Of a stretch of DNA of 64,000 nt, positions 51,723 to 64,000 are shown piece by piece. Every line of letters starts with the position of its first letter. Positions within the stretch are counted from its first letter, which is position 1. The DNA is from Taenia hydatigena (lineage: Eukaryota > Platyhelminthes > Cestoda > Cyclophyllidea > Taeniidae): assembly GCA_036345935.2 (NCBI GenBank), contig JADWOT020000001.1, positions 15,531,053-15,595,052 of the forward strand, in the 5' to 3' direction. The notes under the pieces are model-generated. The model was not told the DNA's origin, did no database searches, and saw only the letters and a list, made by a program, of their open reading frames with translations. The position numbers and the translations under genes are program-made.

Positions 51723-53715
51723 CACATCATCTATTCACACGCTTCGCATTACAAATATGAGCGTCTTTATGAGGAAGTCGAGATATGGCACAGGATTCCA
51801 GCCCTTTCTCCTGTGGGTTAAGTATCAAAGATGCGGGACAACAATTGCCTTCTATTAGAAGGCCTCATAATTGATTGCAGAGAGTAAATGAAGCGTCGGA
51901 CCACATGTGGCAGTCTAAAAGCACATGGTTGAAGTTGATCTCAGCAAATGGCACAAAATAACTGCCAAGAGAAGTTGGCACGTTTGGCTTCTGAGCGGTG
52001 GCTTCAGAAGAATGGTGTGAGGGCGTGCTATCAATGGGTCCATATCAGTTAATCGCCTGCTGCAAAAACCACAATTAAACGTCGTGGATAGACCTCCTTA
52101 GACTGTGGTTTCCTTTGCCACTTATTTCATTAGACATAGTTGGCACTAAAGCTAAGTGTGAATTAATGGAAGGAAGCGAACCAGTTAAACGAACATGTTG
52201 TGCCCCACAGGATGTTGTGATGCCTTAAAAGATGGGTCAAATCAGAAGATGATGTATTGGGTGGCCACTGGATGCTCTGATAACTGTGCATTTGTTTACA
52301 TAAGACACAATTTAATCCAACAGAAATGCGGGAAAAATCCTGACTAAATTCCTTCCACGTTTGATGAAGGAGCATATTCATGCTAGTGCACCTTACAATT
52401 CCTCGGCATCACAACATAAACTAGAGTTCTATCCATTACCACAAGCAGTGGTGCATGCCTTGGTGTCAATCAGTGTGGTGTCACAGTGCCCGCTCAGCAA
52501 AAGCGCATTCGCAAACACCTTGTCTGCTCACAGGGGTCAGCGAAAGATTGTGGGACCTCTTAACTCCATTGCGCAAGCGCTCTTGCCTTCAGGGCGTCGC
52601 ATCGCTGTGCTGTTATCTGACCACACAGCCACCCAAATATTGATTCTCATCTAAATTAATCCCACCTAAGTTTATGACCCCAAATTATACCGCACATTTG
52701 TCATGCGGCTTTTATTCACTTTAGAGTCAACTGGGGCGATAGAACGGCGGTATTCTAGGCTACAGCACACTGACGCACAGCAGCCATGCAGTAGTGGGAA
52801 TCCTCCAACTCTATCCATGATTGTGCCAAAGAGTAAGCCATGCTGCAGTGTATCATCAGCAGTCAAAGTTGGGTGTGATGCTGTCAAAAATAAAAACACT
52901 ACTGAGTGACTTGTTGTAGGAATTACTAAGCCATCGGCATTGAGGACATTTTGCTTCGCACCTGCGTCCAATCAAATGAGTGTGCGAATAACCGCCAGAA
53001 GTTCTGCCGTTGGTGGCTGGTCCATCTGCGGCGCACGAGCTTAGCAGTTTTGGCCAATAAAACTGACCTTATAACTGGTCCGATGCCAGCATTTCTGTTG
53101 ATTAAATCCGAACTCCATAATCAGAGCAAACTAAGAGGTAGGCAGGCCGAACTTCCCATCACGTCCTTTATCTTAGTAATGATGGTGTGCTTTTAGGCAC
53201 CCAGATGGCGTACATTCGTGGCAAAAAGGATGCTAATTTTCTTTTCTCTCATGCAAACAGTCATGTCACTGCGCATTTCTAGGACGGGTGCCATCAATAC
53301 AAGTAGTCTGCATTGCCTCAGATGCTCCTCATTGCTATTTACCACCTACCAATGCTGCTGAATGGAGAAAGGTGGCAGTCGGTCAAAAGAGCATAGTGAG
53401 AAAGGCCGGAACGCTCACCTCTCCGTATGATCGGCATGCGTTTTCCTTAGCTGCACGAGAGGATTCGCAAACCTCGATGTTACCGCAGTACGCAAACATA
53501 ACATATTATCACGCTTCACATCCATTCACTAAAATACAGCCCCACTTTTTGACAGCGCAGGCACATTATTGCATAACTTCCACCATCGACGTTTTGCTTG
53601 CTCGCCATCAAGTCAGTGCCAATGCATTTAGGCACATGATACGTACTTGCGACCAAACCCATTCACTATGGAATGCAGTCATCACCATCACGAGTAGGAA
53701 CAATCGAATTACGCG

Positions 53716-54350
53716 CCATTTAAACTGGCGCATCTTCGCACGCATCACAGAAAATGGATCCCTGGCAATGTTACAGAAACATATTACGATTGTCAAATAA
53801 AAGACAGCTAACATATAGAAGTCCAAAAGTTCAAGTTGCTTACATCCGGCGATCAGATGTGCATGGAGTGGGTTGCGGACAAAACCAACAGCAAAACCAA
53901 GACGAATTACGTATTATCACCATCAATTTGGTGTGCAATGGGATATTTCTCATCACGAGACCCTGCATGACAGTTGTAGTCTCAAAGCACTCGGTAAAAG
54001 TGCGCTTCTTCCATTCATTGGCTATGATGACTAATAGGAGGTATCCTGCATAATGACGCGGAGCGATTGCAGCGTGGATGCGCACGGGTTGGGTGCATCC
54101 ACTTCTAGACCTCCAAGATGCAACAGAAAATATGTTACAACTTATTTGCCATCATGTAATTTCCAACGTGTGTATGCCATTTGTAAGCCTATAAGAGAAA
54201 TTAACTGGACCAATAAAAGATGCATAAAATTGTTTGCACGGTTACCTTGCCTTTGGTTTCACTGCGCACACACATGATTGACAAATGCCTCATTTCTATG
54301 ACCCATGTTTCCTCTTGAAGCAATCACATCTACTTAGAGTTACTTCGCAT
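53716..54350 (-). repeat. Inverted repeat R2, right arm (about 635 bp)
   Basis: This is the partner of 48111-48789 in opposite orientation, separated by about 4.9 kb. The perfect block begins at ATTTAAACTGGCGC near 53717. The tail of the 170-codon open frame at 53288-53800 runs into this arm, which weakens it as a gene. Confidence 0.85.
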
Positions 54351-55784
54351 TTTAAGCAATGAGTAGAAATAGTTTTTGACAGATATTCGTACACAAAACT
54401 TGTGTACATGATTGTCGGTCTGCTCAGGGTTATGTAGACACGGTATATCGAGTTACCCACCTTGGTTTTTATTCAAACGCTGCAAACGCGTTGGCTTATG
54501 TGTGTTAGTCAATATTTCGGCTACCTTATTGTTGTCGCATCGATGTGTCTGTTACATTTTTACAGAGGATTACATCCGATCACGCACATTGCCATATTTT
54601 ATCCTACTGTTAGGCGTATGAGTCTAACATCAGGCAGCCAACTTTGAGTACACATTCCTCCGCATCAGTGGCAACCAAACAAGCGATGGATGTCAGATCA
54701 GTACACATGGACTCGAAGTACGAAAAATGATCCCATCACTGGCTGTTGCGGGATCACCCCATAAGAAGCACACATACTGAAGGCGAGGCTTTGGTGACGA
54801 CAGGAGCATCAGAATGACGAGAAGCGACGCGGAACGACAGGGAGTTGGGCAGGAATGGTTAGGTAGGTTGTCGTGCCTTTTCGGTGAAGGAGCCTTTACC
54901 GTACAAACACTTGACTTTAAAAGCAACAATACAGTCAAACGACCCTAACAATGCTACTCACGAGTCCTTGTAAGGCTGTCATTCCACAAGTCGTATTAAA
55001 AACTCGCCTTTGTTTACTTTAATAATTCTCTTTCGGACTTAGCCCCCCTACTTCTCAGTTTGTAGCAGTCACGCGAGTAGTCGATGCGAGGTGTCGGCAA
55101 CTTCGGCACAAACGCCTACCAATTGAGTGGATGCTACAGTTTGATTCGGCATAAGCAGTGCGTTAGTTTTGCAAACGACATGGGACATTCATAGTAATAA
55201 GGTCACATTGAAAGCAACACCAGCTACTCCTTTGCGCTCCTTCTATAATTCTACCTTCTCCCGTACCTGCCTGAGTGTGCAAACTGCATGCCAGTACCCT
55301 ACCCAATCCCGAATTCAGCCCAGTGATTCGCTTTAATTTTATAAGCGGCATTTTTACATTGCCAAACTTCAACACACCATCAATCTCTTTAATTCTACAA
55401 TGAGCATCTACTTAAAGAAAACAGTTCCCACCCAATTCCTGATGCTCCCGACAGGATACGCCAAAAATGCCTCGGCATTTCACCGCACTTGATACAAGTG
55501 TGAATTTGGTAACAGATCAACTTTTGATACGCTTACAAGCTTCGGTGTAGAGCGTTTTTCTTGGAAGCCCTAGTCTTTAGTCAAATTACCCCATCAAGCT
55601 TGATGACATACTTACCACCGTCGATACGGACAATGGCATGATGCTAGGCTTGATGGCAAAAAATGTGTGCACAATTGCTCATTCGGACACAAGTCATTCG
55701 CACAGGCGACTGCTTCGAATTCTTAGCGGGCTGAGGGCGAGTCATGAGGAAATGAATAACGAAGTGAGCAAAGATGGATAATGG

Positions 55785-55827
55785 TAAGTAATAAACAATA
55801 ATATTGATAATAATGATGAATAATAGC
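55785..55827 (+). repeat. Imperfect AAT/GAT microsatellite
   Basis: AGTAATAAACAATAATATTG then ATAATAATGATGAATAATAG is a short degenerate trinucleotide tract near the 3' side of the HSP70 pseudogene. Confidence 0.6.
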
Positions 55828-55929
55828 TAAGTGAGTTACTGTTACTCCACGTTTCCTGGGGTCAAGTGTGCGAAGTTGTGCGTCCCAGTTGTCAAATCTC
55901 CATGCTCACTAACCGAGGTTCTTCGTCGA

Positions 55930-57022
55930 CATAATTGGGTTGTACAGTCTTCAAATTGTTGTACATAAGCTCGTAGTTCTCCTTTGTGACCTATTGGTCG
56001 GGATCCATCCACCTGAGAGTCGTCTCACACCTCGTAAATATACTTTGCCGAAACTCTGCCGGAACACTCTCTTTCACTTCATCGCCATCCATTTTCAACC
56101 TTATGCTGCAAACGTAGTTTTCCAGAATGGTTCTCGTTGATATCCTAATCCTCTCTTTCTCATCCTCTAACTTCCATTTTTCTGCACCATTCACCATCCT
56201 TTGTATCCCCTTCTTTAATAGAAGATCCTTGTCCTTCGTGATGGTGATGCTGTTTCGCCACCCTGACGACTTGTCCACCGCCGTCACATTGAGAATGCCA
56301 TTTTCGTCAATGTCGAAGGACACCTCGACCTGAGGTACCGGTGCCGGTAGGATACCTGACAACTCGGATTTGCCCAACAAGTTGTTGTCTCTCGTCATCG
56401 CACGCTCACCCTCGTATACCTGCACCAGCACACTCAATTGATTGTCCAAACACGTGGAGAAGATCTTGGTCTTCTTTATTGGGATTTTTGCATTGCGCTC
56501 AATCAAAGTCGTCATCACACCACCTGCTGTCTCCACACCCAGTGAAAGTGGCGCCACCTCCAGCAGCACCAAAGTCTGTAACTTCTCCGAATTGTCGTCA
56601 GCCAGATTGGACGCCAACAACGCCGCACCGTGTCACTGCCTTGTTCGGATTTGTAGAATTGTTTAACTGCTTGCCATTAAAAAACTTCTGCAACAACTGC
56701 TACACTTTCGAAATACGCGTCAATCCGCCTACCATCAAAATCTCGCGGACATCATCCTTTTCCAACCATGCATCATTTATTGCTTGTTCCACCGGACCTA
56801 GAGTCCTCAGAAAGAGATCTGAGCACAAAAGCTCGAAACGGGTCCGTGTGAGAATCGCACTAAAGTCAATGCCTTCAAATAAGGCGTCTACATCGATGTA
56901 TGCGTGCTTGGAAGAGTTCAACGTCTTCTTTGCTACCTCACACGCCTTTCTCAGACGATTAATGGCATTCTTGTTGGTCGTCAAATCCTTGCCTTCGTGC
57001 TTTTGCTTCAATATTTCCACAC
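55930..57022 (-). pseudogene. HSP70: Truncated, frameshifted cytosolic HSP70 copy
   Basis: HSP70s are ATP-driven chaperones. This minus-strand copy covers only the end of the ATPase domain and most of the substrate-binding domain. It starts at EILKQKHEGKDLT, continues through LFEGIDFSAILTRTRFE, then VGGLTRIS, FFNGKQLN, VYEGERAMTRDNNLLGKSEL and DENGILNVTAVDKSSG to LRWMDPDQ. The first ~250 residues are missing; homology starts abruptly at about 57020, where the neighbouring repeat ends. Damage is clear: an in-frame TAG at 56700-56702 where the family has a Lys/Gln, then a loss of 2 nt near 56630-56640 that shifts frame before GAALLASNLADD, then another TAG at 55991-55993. Weak similarity may run on to about 55930. 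In the usual VGGSTRIPK signature, Ser is replaced by Leu and Pro by Ser. There are no introns, but no poly(A) tail is visible, so retrocopy versus degraded intronless paralogue is open. Tapeworm genomes are known for many divergent HSP70 copies. Confidence 0.9.
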
Positions 57023-58915
57023 AATGATAAGATTACTGTTGAATAGGCAATGCCATGCCTATCAGTGATTTTATAGGCCGTGGTGAGTCCCAACCTACGG
57101 TGTCGAGTGGTCATTCGCGTAAACCTTTGACTGGGGCGTAAAAGACCTCGCCTCGAATATCTGATCAGTGCACAAAATGTTGTCACGGAATCGCTTAAAA
57201 GATTAATCAACTCCAGGAACAATGGGCACAGCTCAAAATAATTACAAACAGAAGAATTTTACTATCGCACATTTTGAGAAATATTTTGCTAAAGGAAACG
57301 CATCAGCCACCGATTGACTCCATAGTATATTCTTGGGACAAACGCTGGTCTACGTTGGACAACTCAGATATCCCAACACCTGTCCAAATTCTCTGTCACT
57401 ACGAAATGATGAGCTTTAGACTGCGCCTAAAAGACTCGCATGAAAATAAGCCTTAACAGTTATGTAGCAAACCAATGTCTAAGCAGTAACTCCGACATCT
57501 TATCATAGAGTAATCGATAGTTAGGCTATTCTTTCCGTCTCTTCTACTACCACTAAAGTACTTCGGATTAGCAATGACATTCTTCCTTAGAATTATTAAG
57601 GCGAACCAAAATTTAACCAAAGCTATTGGTTCATTTGCGTCTGCCTTCATGTGAGACTTGAAATAGTAACTGTTACGATGCCTCAGTAGCGCGTTTGCTC
57701 ACAAAGACACCTTCAATGCGAAAGCAACAATGTCTGAGGTCACACATGGCATTGTATTCGGGAGATTGCTTGGCCTTAAAAGTTGTTTCAAAGCGTCTGT
57801 GACTTGCGCATCAATGAACCCAATAAGTGGTTTAGCTTTTAAAAGAATTGTTAGCCACTAAAATTAGTGTGTATTGCAGTCTTATAGTCACCACCTACTC
57901 TTTTACAGCAAGTAAAGGTGTAAATGCCTTGGTCCGTGGTTGACGCACCAATGGGTAAAAATATAGGTAATTATTAGCATTTCATACAATAAGTACAAAA
58001 ATCATCACGATAAAGCAATAATTACTCGGAAATCAGAATAAAAACGTACTGCGAATTAAAGTGTGTGGAGGTATAATACTTCAGATGTCTTCACTCCAAC
58101 CACCCGAATATAAGTTCGGATTGGGGGGAATCATGTGTCTAGTAAGGCAGAAGAACAAGTTACGTTTCTGCCTCACCTGCAGTTGCATTGTTCTGAATTA
58201 TTGCATGAGTAACTACACTCTTCTGTGTCCCTTGCCTTCTAGCATTCACGCAGGTGGCATACAAGCTTTCTCACTTTACCTATCTTATTACTTATCCCCA
58301 TCCCTAAGGGCAGGGATTAAAACTCTGCCACCAGGCTGGTGGGCGTCAGAGCACACCTAGGGCTGACTTGGACTCAACAATTAGGTGAGATGTTCACCCT
58401 GCAACAGCAAGAAACTAGGGACAGAAGTGAGAGGATAATAAATGTGCTTAGAATTCCAAACTGAAAGCCACATCGCCATCATCAATGAGGTAGTTAAGCG
58501 TGGTGAGAGGCCCGTACACCCTGCTCCCATCTACAGCAATCAAAAGTGTCAGGCAGTCGAACATCTTCATCATCTTTGATTCCCGTAGCGCATTCGGAAT
58601 ATTTGAAATCGTGGTTCTACAAGAGTGGTAACACTTTTTGGTTTTTCGTTCTCGCATCTGGCTTTCAAAAATGTATACTTTGATGCCAATTATTTATTTA
58701 GGGATAATTTTAACAAAAAACTGTATGCACGATTAAATGCATGGATTCGCATTATAAGGCCTTCTGTAATCAGTGGTCGATGAGTTGTCTGTGTCCAAAC
58801 TGGAGGAAATTGAATGGATTTATGTTGACGATAAAGGCAGAAGTGGTAACCGTTACTGAGACAAGTCAAGTGAGTAATTTAATGCTGATGAGGAGAAGCG
58901 TTGACGAATGAAACA
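57020..58915 (-). repeat. Dispersed repeat R1, copy 2 (inverted, about 1.9 kb)
   Basis: This is the minus-strand partner of 11645-13620. One end meets the truncated HSP70 pseudogene at about 57020, so either the HSP70 fragment was joined to the repeat or the repeat truncated it. The other end, near 58915, runs into non-homologous sequence. Open frames at 57453-57650, 58061-58360 and 58448-58657 fall inside it and have counterparts in copy 1. Confidence 0.85.
58448..58657 (-). other. Peptide-coding-like block inside R1 copy 2
   Basis: Read on the minus strand, it gives RERKTKKCYHSCRTTISNIP, then MFDCLTLLIAVDGSRVYGPL and LIDDGDVAFSLEF-stop. The common core with copy 1 is TISNI, FDCL, LLIAVDGSR and DVAFSLE. 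Confidence 0.35.
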
Positions 58916-61900
58916 CTCGAACTATCCTTTTCCACACACGGATGACGTACCCCTCTTCGCCATTTGCACGATCCATGTGCATTTTGGCAGCTTTTTCTTG
59001 GATCTCGATGGCGCAGCTGTTCTTCAGCAATCCACCATTTACACTTTTGAATTCATCCAATTCGTTTTATGTGGCAGATCGGTAAAGTTATTAATTTGCT
59101 GAAATTGACATTTATCTAACCCTGTTTAATTGGAATTGTAAAATTATGCATGAGAATTGCTAGCATGGACAAGAGAATGCGGATTAGTCCACGTATGGCT
59201 TTGACCAGTTTGTCCCTGGTGTACAGTGCAGCTAATGTCAAAATAAATGTACCTGCTTTTAAGGCAACTTCCATTGAGCAGAATGTGTAACACATAGACA
59301 AGAAGTAGGCTCGGGTCAAATCACGATTCTAATCATTTCTGCTATACTGCAGCTTTGACTCGTGATTTTCCGACCATTTTAAAATTACTCATTTTTAGCA
59401 GCATTGCAGACACAGCCGCATTCGACCGCAGTCCCAGAATGAAATATCGTTCTGTTCTAAGGCAAGGGCATACGACTTTGCAGGATTGCGGGTCTAACCA
59501 ACGAAACACGGCGTTACAATTTGTGCTGATCTGACGTATGAATGAAATGACAAATAGACAACCATGACAGACTCACACAATTTGACACATCTCTATTGCA
59601 ATGATTAATTAGGCAACAATTCCAACCAGATCGACAACCGCGCACGCAGATTATTTGACAAAACTGTTTTGTTGTTATTGTTGTTGCAGTTATTCACCGG
59701 TAGAAGGAGGCAGAATCTCGGCAGTTCCGCACTTGTCAGTCATCTTAGAATATTACGAGAATTGTCTTCGCTTTTCTTCCACCGCCCTATTCTACCTCAC
59801 ATGACAACTCTTTGCTACTGTTTCAAAAATGTAGTTTAGAAAAATAAAATTACGGTATTCGCATAGTTATATGCAGCTTATTGCCTCATCTGTCAACAGC
59901 GCTGCCTTAAATCACATAGGAAGGCATCTCATCCTCTTACTCCGTCACTGTAAAGAGTTCATTAAAGCGCTCTAACCGAAATCCCCAATATTCTGCCCCT
60001 GACAAAGTGGCTATCTCGAAGATTTGTCAATTGGGCTGGAGGGCCTACTCATTTTTGCCTTAAATGGCTATTGAGGATATTACAAATAGCTATATGATGC
60101 CTACAAGCAGCTTGACCATGGAACTGTAAGGCATATAGTGGAGTTTCGCGCAGCTGCTGGTCATGTGGGCGAAAATGAGGTACATACGGAATGGTGAACC
60201 ACTCGAGGTCAGCTTGAAGGTTTCCTAGACCGCCAGCATCGGAAACAACCTCAATAATTACTACCACACATAACATCTAAACAATCTGGAACAGTAGAGT
60301 GTTAACCCCATAGTCTGAGTTAATTTCGATATTCAATTGGCAATTGCACGGCTTTTGCATTTTTGACGTACCGAGATTTGTTGGGGGTATGGGGGCTGTT
60401 CATGGGTCGGAGACTTGGACTGCCTCCTGGCCGTGTTCCACGGTTGGTAATCTCAAAACATCATCTGAGCGCACTCATTGAGGCCATTTTAGGTGCCTCA
60501 ATGATGCTACTACGTGACACCTCTTCTCATTTGTGCAATCAAAACTATTACTGAGAATAAGATGGAAATCACTGTTTTGAAACATAATGCTTAAGGGGAA
60601 AGCAGTGTTGTTGGAGACAGTAGTAGACACTGGGATCAAGACGGGCACGACAGTGTCAAACGAAGATTAATAAATGCAACTTAGTTGATGTAGTGTACAA
60701 TGAAGCCTCGTAGATTGCATTCGCATGTGCATGGACAACTGCAACAAGGAACGCAAAGTAAGGCATGGAGAGAAAAGGAAAGAGAGCCTAAAAGCTAGAA
60801 AGAAGAGGAAATCAGAGGAGGATAGAAAATGACAATTAAAATATTATGTGGTTAGACTTGTAGACATGCACACGTACTAGGATAAAAGAGTGCATGCGAA
60901 AGTGACTGAGGGGAGGAATGAAGCTATGGATAAATGGAAGGGTGGTTGGGGAGGCAGCTACAGTAGCATAGAAAAGGAGGCACAAAATGGAATCTGATGG
61001 AGAAGTGACCGAGCGAATCCTAAATGTCAATTGGGTTCGGTCTTGCAATTAATACAATGACGGACGGATTCCTTGGTAGCTGTAAACAAAATAACCAATT
61101 GTCTGGCCGCTTTGTGTTGTTGTGTCTGCTAAAAGCACTATAATCGTTCAATTAGTGCCACTTGCGAATGTGCAAAGACGGATACCGCTGAGATGGGAAA
61201 GTTTGTCTGCAGTAAGGCTTCGAATCTCCAAGCCCACATTGCAGGATTTTAATAATTAAAAAATTGCAGCCATAAATGCGCGAACGCAAACTAGCCTAAA
61301 GGAACTTGATTACGCTTTGAAGATCCAAATCTAAGTACTTGAATCACAAAGCAGGGGGATGACATAAGTTAGGAATCTATGCATGCAGAAATAGGATCAG
61401 AAAATGCACATTTATACTAAAGTGATGTGTGTCCACAACTTTTTCCATTTGCGTGCATTGATGTGCACCAACTTTGCGGCTCACCTTGCAAGGCTTCGTG
61501 CAATTGACGATGCATTTGCGAATGCAAACTAAACAGCCGCCTTCCACAAACACGCTTCAACACGCTTGCACTCATTCACTTGTTGATGCGGCCGCCGACA
61601 TATCCATGAACACAGCATCCATCTCCACCACCAACGTCATTGCCTCATCCTTTAATATTACCTTATTCAATGCAGTAATATATGCGCGCAATGATCTGCA
61701 ATGAAGTCCAGTGCAAAGGGATGTAATACGATGGGATAGGCTTGACTGTACGAACTAGCAAAAATATGCGGAGAGGAGTGTTGAAGAATAAAGAGCAGCA
61801 GGGAAAACTAAAGTAAGGTGCAGCTGATTGAAACGTAACAAAGTGAGTCAGCGATCCCGAGCGTTCCACTTCTGTCACTTACCCGTGTGTACTAACCCAG

Positions 61901-63379
61901 ACCCAGGCAACACAACTCCAATGGGGTGTCAAACCCACGGACTTGTGCGCAAGGCTATCGCTGACGTCCACTTCCCTTTACTAATTGCCATTCAACTCAC
62001 AACTTTTCTTGCGAACTGCATACTCTGTTGCTTCTCTTTTCTTTTTTACTGTCTTAGTCACTGCCCAAAATCACGAAGCACCTAAGCTTTTTGACATTTG
62101 CCTAATGTTACCCTAAAATCCTATGCCTAAATCATTTCTTTTTTGCTTATACTGCCAAATTCACAAGCCTTCTCCGTTTTATCTAAAAATACCCTTTAAC
62201 TTTTGTGTTAGAAATGTTTGTGGAGTTTTAGCCCTACATGCAACATCCAGTTCAAAATCAGGTGTAGTTTGATCATGAACAGTGAGCCCTTATTCTCAAA
62301 ATAGTAAAGCTGTGCCAATAACGACTAATTAACTTTTTGAGTTACACACAGTTCTCTCGCTGATAACATTTGTTACAGTACTGCACTTTGTTGGGAAATT
62401 GGTCAGATATGCACCATTTGCATTACCTTTGATGCCACTATGAACACTTTCCTTATTTCCAAGTGTGTCATAAATAAGGCCAGTGGTTTTTTTAATACGC
62501 CCGTATCCTATGCGTAGGTTCTGGTCTCATTTGTTGCTGCAGTGCGTGAAATGCCAATTTGAAGTAGGCAGTTCCGCTGAATTGTATAGCAACCTATCTG
62601 TACGGGAATAGTGCAGGTTTAACAATGTCAGATTTGCGTCAAAGTAAACGCATCACTTGCAAATGAAAAGTGGTCAAACTAATCACTGCTCTGCTAGGAG
62701 GTCTACATGGTCTATATGGAGGATGGAAACACGTCATTGCCGCGTCAAGGCAAACTTTTTTGAAAACAAAGATAAAATCAGATCTTACCTATCAAATGTT
62801 GGTACCACTGAGTTGGGAAAGTGTGGGAGACGCAACCAGCAATACTGTCAACAAGGGCTGTGAGATTTTGTTTGGTCAACTGTAATATTGTGATAAGGCG
62901 AGTCCAATCCTCCTTTTTGCTCTGGATCCGAAAACAGACTTAATAAGCAGCCTTCATTTTTCAACGTGTAATTCAGATAAATCCGCAGAGTTTAAAATAG
63001 AAGCAAAATATTGCTATAATTTGTGGAGTAGACTTTTCACTTAATTGCCGTTGCTGCTTTATTGGAGGCGGAAGAGGAAGAGACAGCTACTTCTCCCTGA
63101 AATGCACGCAAATGCTCCCAATTTCATGACGGAAGGACAAAGGTCCCATTCCCAAAGCTCTGCTTGAACAAGTCCATAATAGCAAATCACAACTTACGTA
63201 CTTACTTACTGCATCAAAATACGTCAGAAATACTTCCAAATTCAGGGTTAACTAAACTGGTTGCAGTGCATGGCATCTAAATGCTCGTACCCGCATGATT
63301 CGCATCAAAGTGGCACTATAGCCAGTGATGTTATCCAAAGTGACAGAAGAAGACGAAACAATCAGAGATTACAAGTAGC
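58916..63379. other. Gene-free stretch between R1 copy 2 and R3 copy C
   Basis: A minus-strand frame at 58866-59060 reads KSVNGGLLKNSCAIEIQEKA and looks protein-like, but it is closed by a TAA upstream and overlaps the repeat edge. A second frame at 59116-59319 (minus) is hydrophobic. 60560-61030 is purine-rich on the plus strand. None is assigned. Confidence 0.45.
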
Positions 63380-63600
63380 GATTTGACTACGAGTATGCAT
63401 ACACGTGCGGCATCTGCTAGAAGCCGCGGTGGGCCACCAGGCTTCTTATCCTCATTGCCTAATTGGACGGGTTAGTGGACGCGCCATCACTTCAATCCTG
63501 TAATCGAAAACGTTTTAGTCACGCTGCACTTAGTGCAGCACAATGTCAAAGACCTTCTCTGCCCTGATATCTGCTCATTTTAATGCAATCTCGCAGCCGA
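63380..63600 (+). repeat. Dispersed repeat R3, copy C
   Basis: It shares GCATACACG and GCATCTGCTAGAAGCC with copies A and B, CTAATTGGACGGGTTAGTGGAC with copy A, and the 63500-63590 block with copy B. At 63523-63539 GCTGCACTTAGTGCAGC forms a nearly perfect palindrome. It may continue toward the window end, but I could not follow it. Confidence 0.7.
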
Positions 63601-64000
63601 TCGGCTCGGCCAAATACACGCTTTTGGATAGTTGATGAGTTTTATTTGGGTTAACCCGCAGTTCAATGCTCGTTTCATAAGCCTGCCAAGCCGAATTTAG
63701 AGCAATGCAATCAAAAAGGATTGACGTAACAAAGTTCATTTGTAAAGCCTGTTATTATTTGAGCTGTGAAGTACTTTGCACAAACGTAGGTGGGAAAATC
63801 AAATCATTTTTATTGTGGCGGCTTCGCCTGCACGATTTCTCGAGTAATCAGAATGCACGTAGAATACATTGTATTTTATTGCGGCTTGCGCTGCACTGCC
63901 ACCAATCATCCTTGTAATTTTACTCTATTCACGAAACACTCACCTCCTTACTACACAAAGGTGGCGAACTCAATCCCGTTGTCTTTGTCCGTCACTCAAA

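Larger units (their letters stand above)
48790..53715. other. Spacer between the R2 arms
   Basis: It holds the two R4 copies and several unsupported frames of 60-121 codons. No transposase, reverse transcriptase or helicase motif is visible, so it does not look like the body of an active foldback or Helitron element. Confidence 0.5.

Noticed and set aside
53288..53800. 170-codon open frame on the plus strand
   Set aside because: Its last third lies inside the R2 inverted repeat, the peptide shows no domain, and no splice or start context supports it.
58866..59060. Protein-like minus-strand frame next to R1 copy 2
   Set aside because: A TAA closes it immediately upstream with no acceptor in between, the far end runs into the repeat, and no family is recognised.
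1..64000. Prokaryotic-style systems (operons, CRISPR arrays, prophage, toxin-antitoxin pairs)
   Set aside because: The recognisable gene has spliceosomal introns, gene density is very low, and there are no regularly spaced short repeats or ribosome-binding-site-led gene clusters.

Overview
The window looks like animal nuclear DNA. Genes are split by GT-AG introns, intergenic space is long, codon use is ordinary, and no bacterial-style gene packing is seen. The one complete recognisable gene is an animal-type spermidine synthase in six exons, with one very short intron (72 nt) and two introns above 1.3 kb. That mix, a broken cytosolic HSP70 copy and a fibronectin-III/membrane protein family would suit a flatworm such as a tapeworm. 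The phylum is inference only; nothing here proves it.

Layout. 1-11.6 kb is mostly non-genic, with one unidentified long reading frame at 8.7-9.5 kb that a single TGA interrupts. 11.65-13.62 kb is a dispersed repeat (family R1) whose second copy lies inverted at 57.02-58.91 kb. 13.7-31.1 kb is non-coding as far as I can tell, apart from a frameshifted AT-rich reading frame (16.9-17.7 kb) and two copies of repeat family R3 (20.7-21.4 and 26.8-27.6 kb). 31.18-35.22 kb is spermidine synthase. 36.8-44.2 kb is a decaying, tandemly duplicated locus: a fibronectin-III-like exon and a tiny downstream exon occur twice, about 2 kb apart, and the second unit ends in a clear transmembrane exon plus C-terminal exon. 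48.1-48.8 and 53.7-54.35 kb are the arms of an inverted repeat (family R2), with an 84-nt perfectly matching block. Between them lie two diverged copies of a short direct repeat. 55.93-57.02 kb is an HSP70 pseudogene abutting the second R1 copy. 63.38-63.60 kb is a third R3 copy.

The genes do not form a pathway or operon. The main messages are one intact housekeeping polyamine enzyme, a small locus built by segmental duplication, and relic repeats that account for several apparent reading frames. I found no rRNA, tRNA, CRISPR array or prokaryotic system. Repeat limits were aligned by eye and are good to perhaps 10-50 bases.
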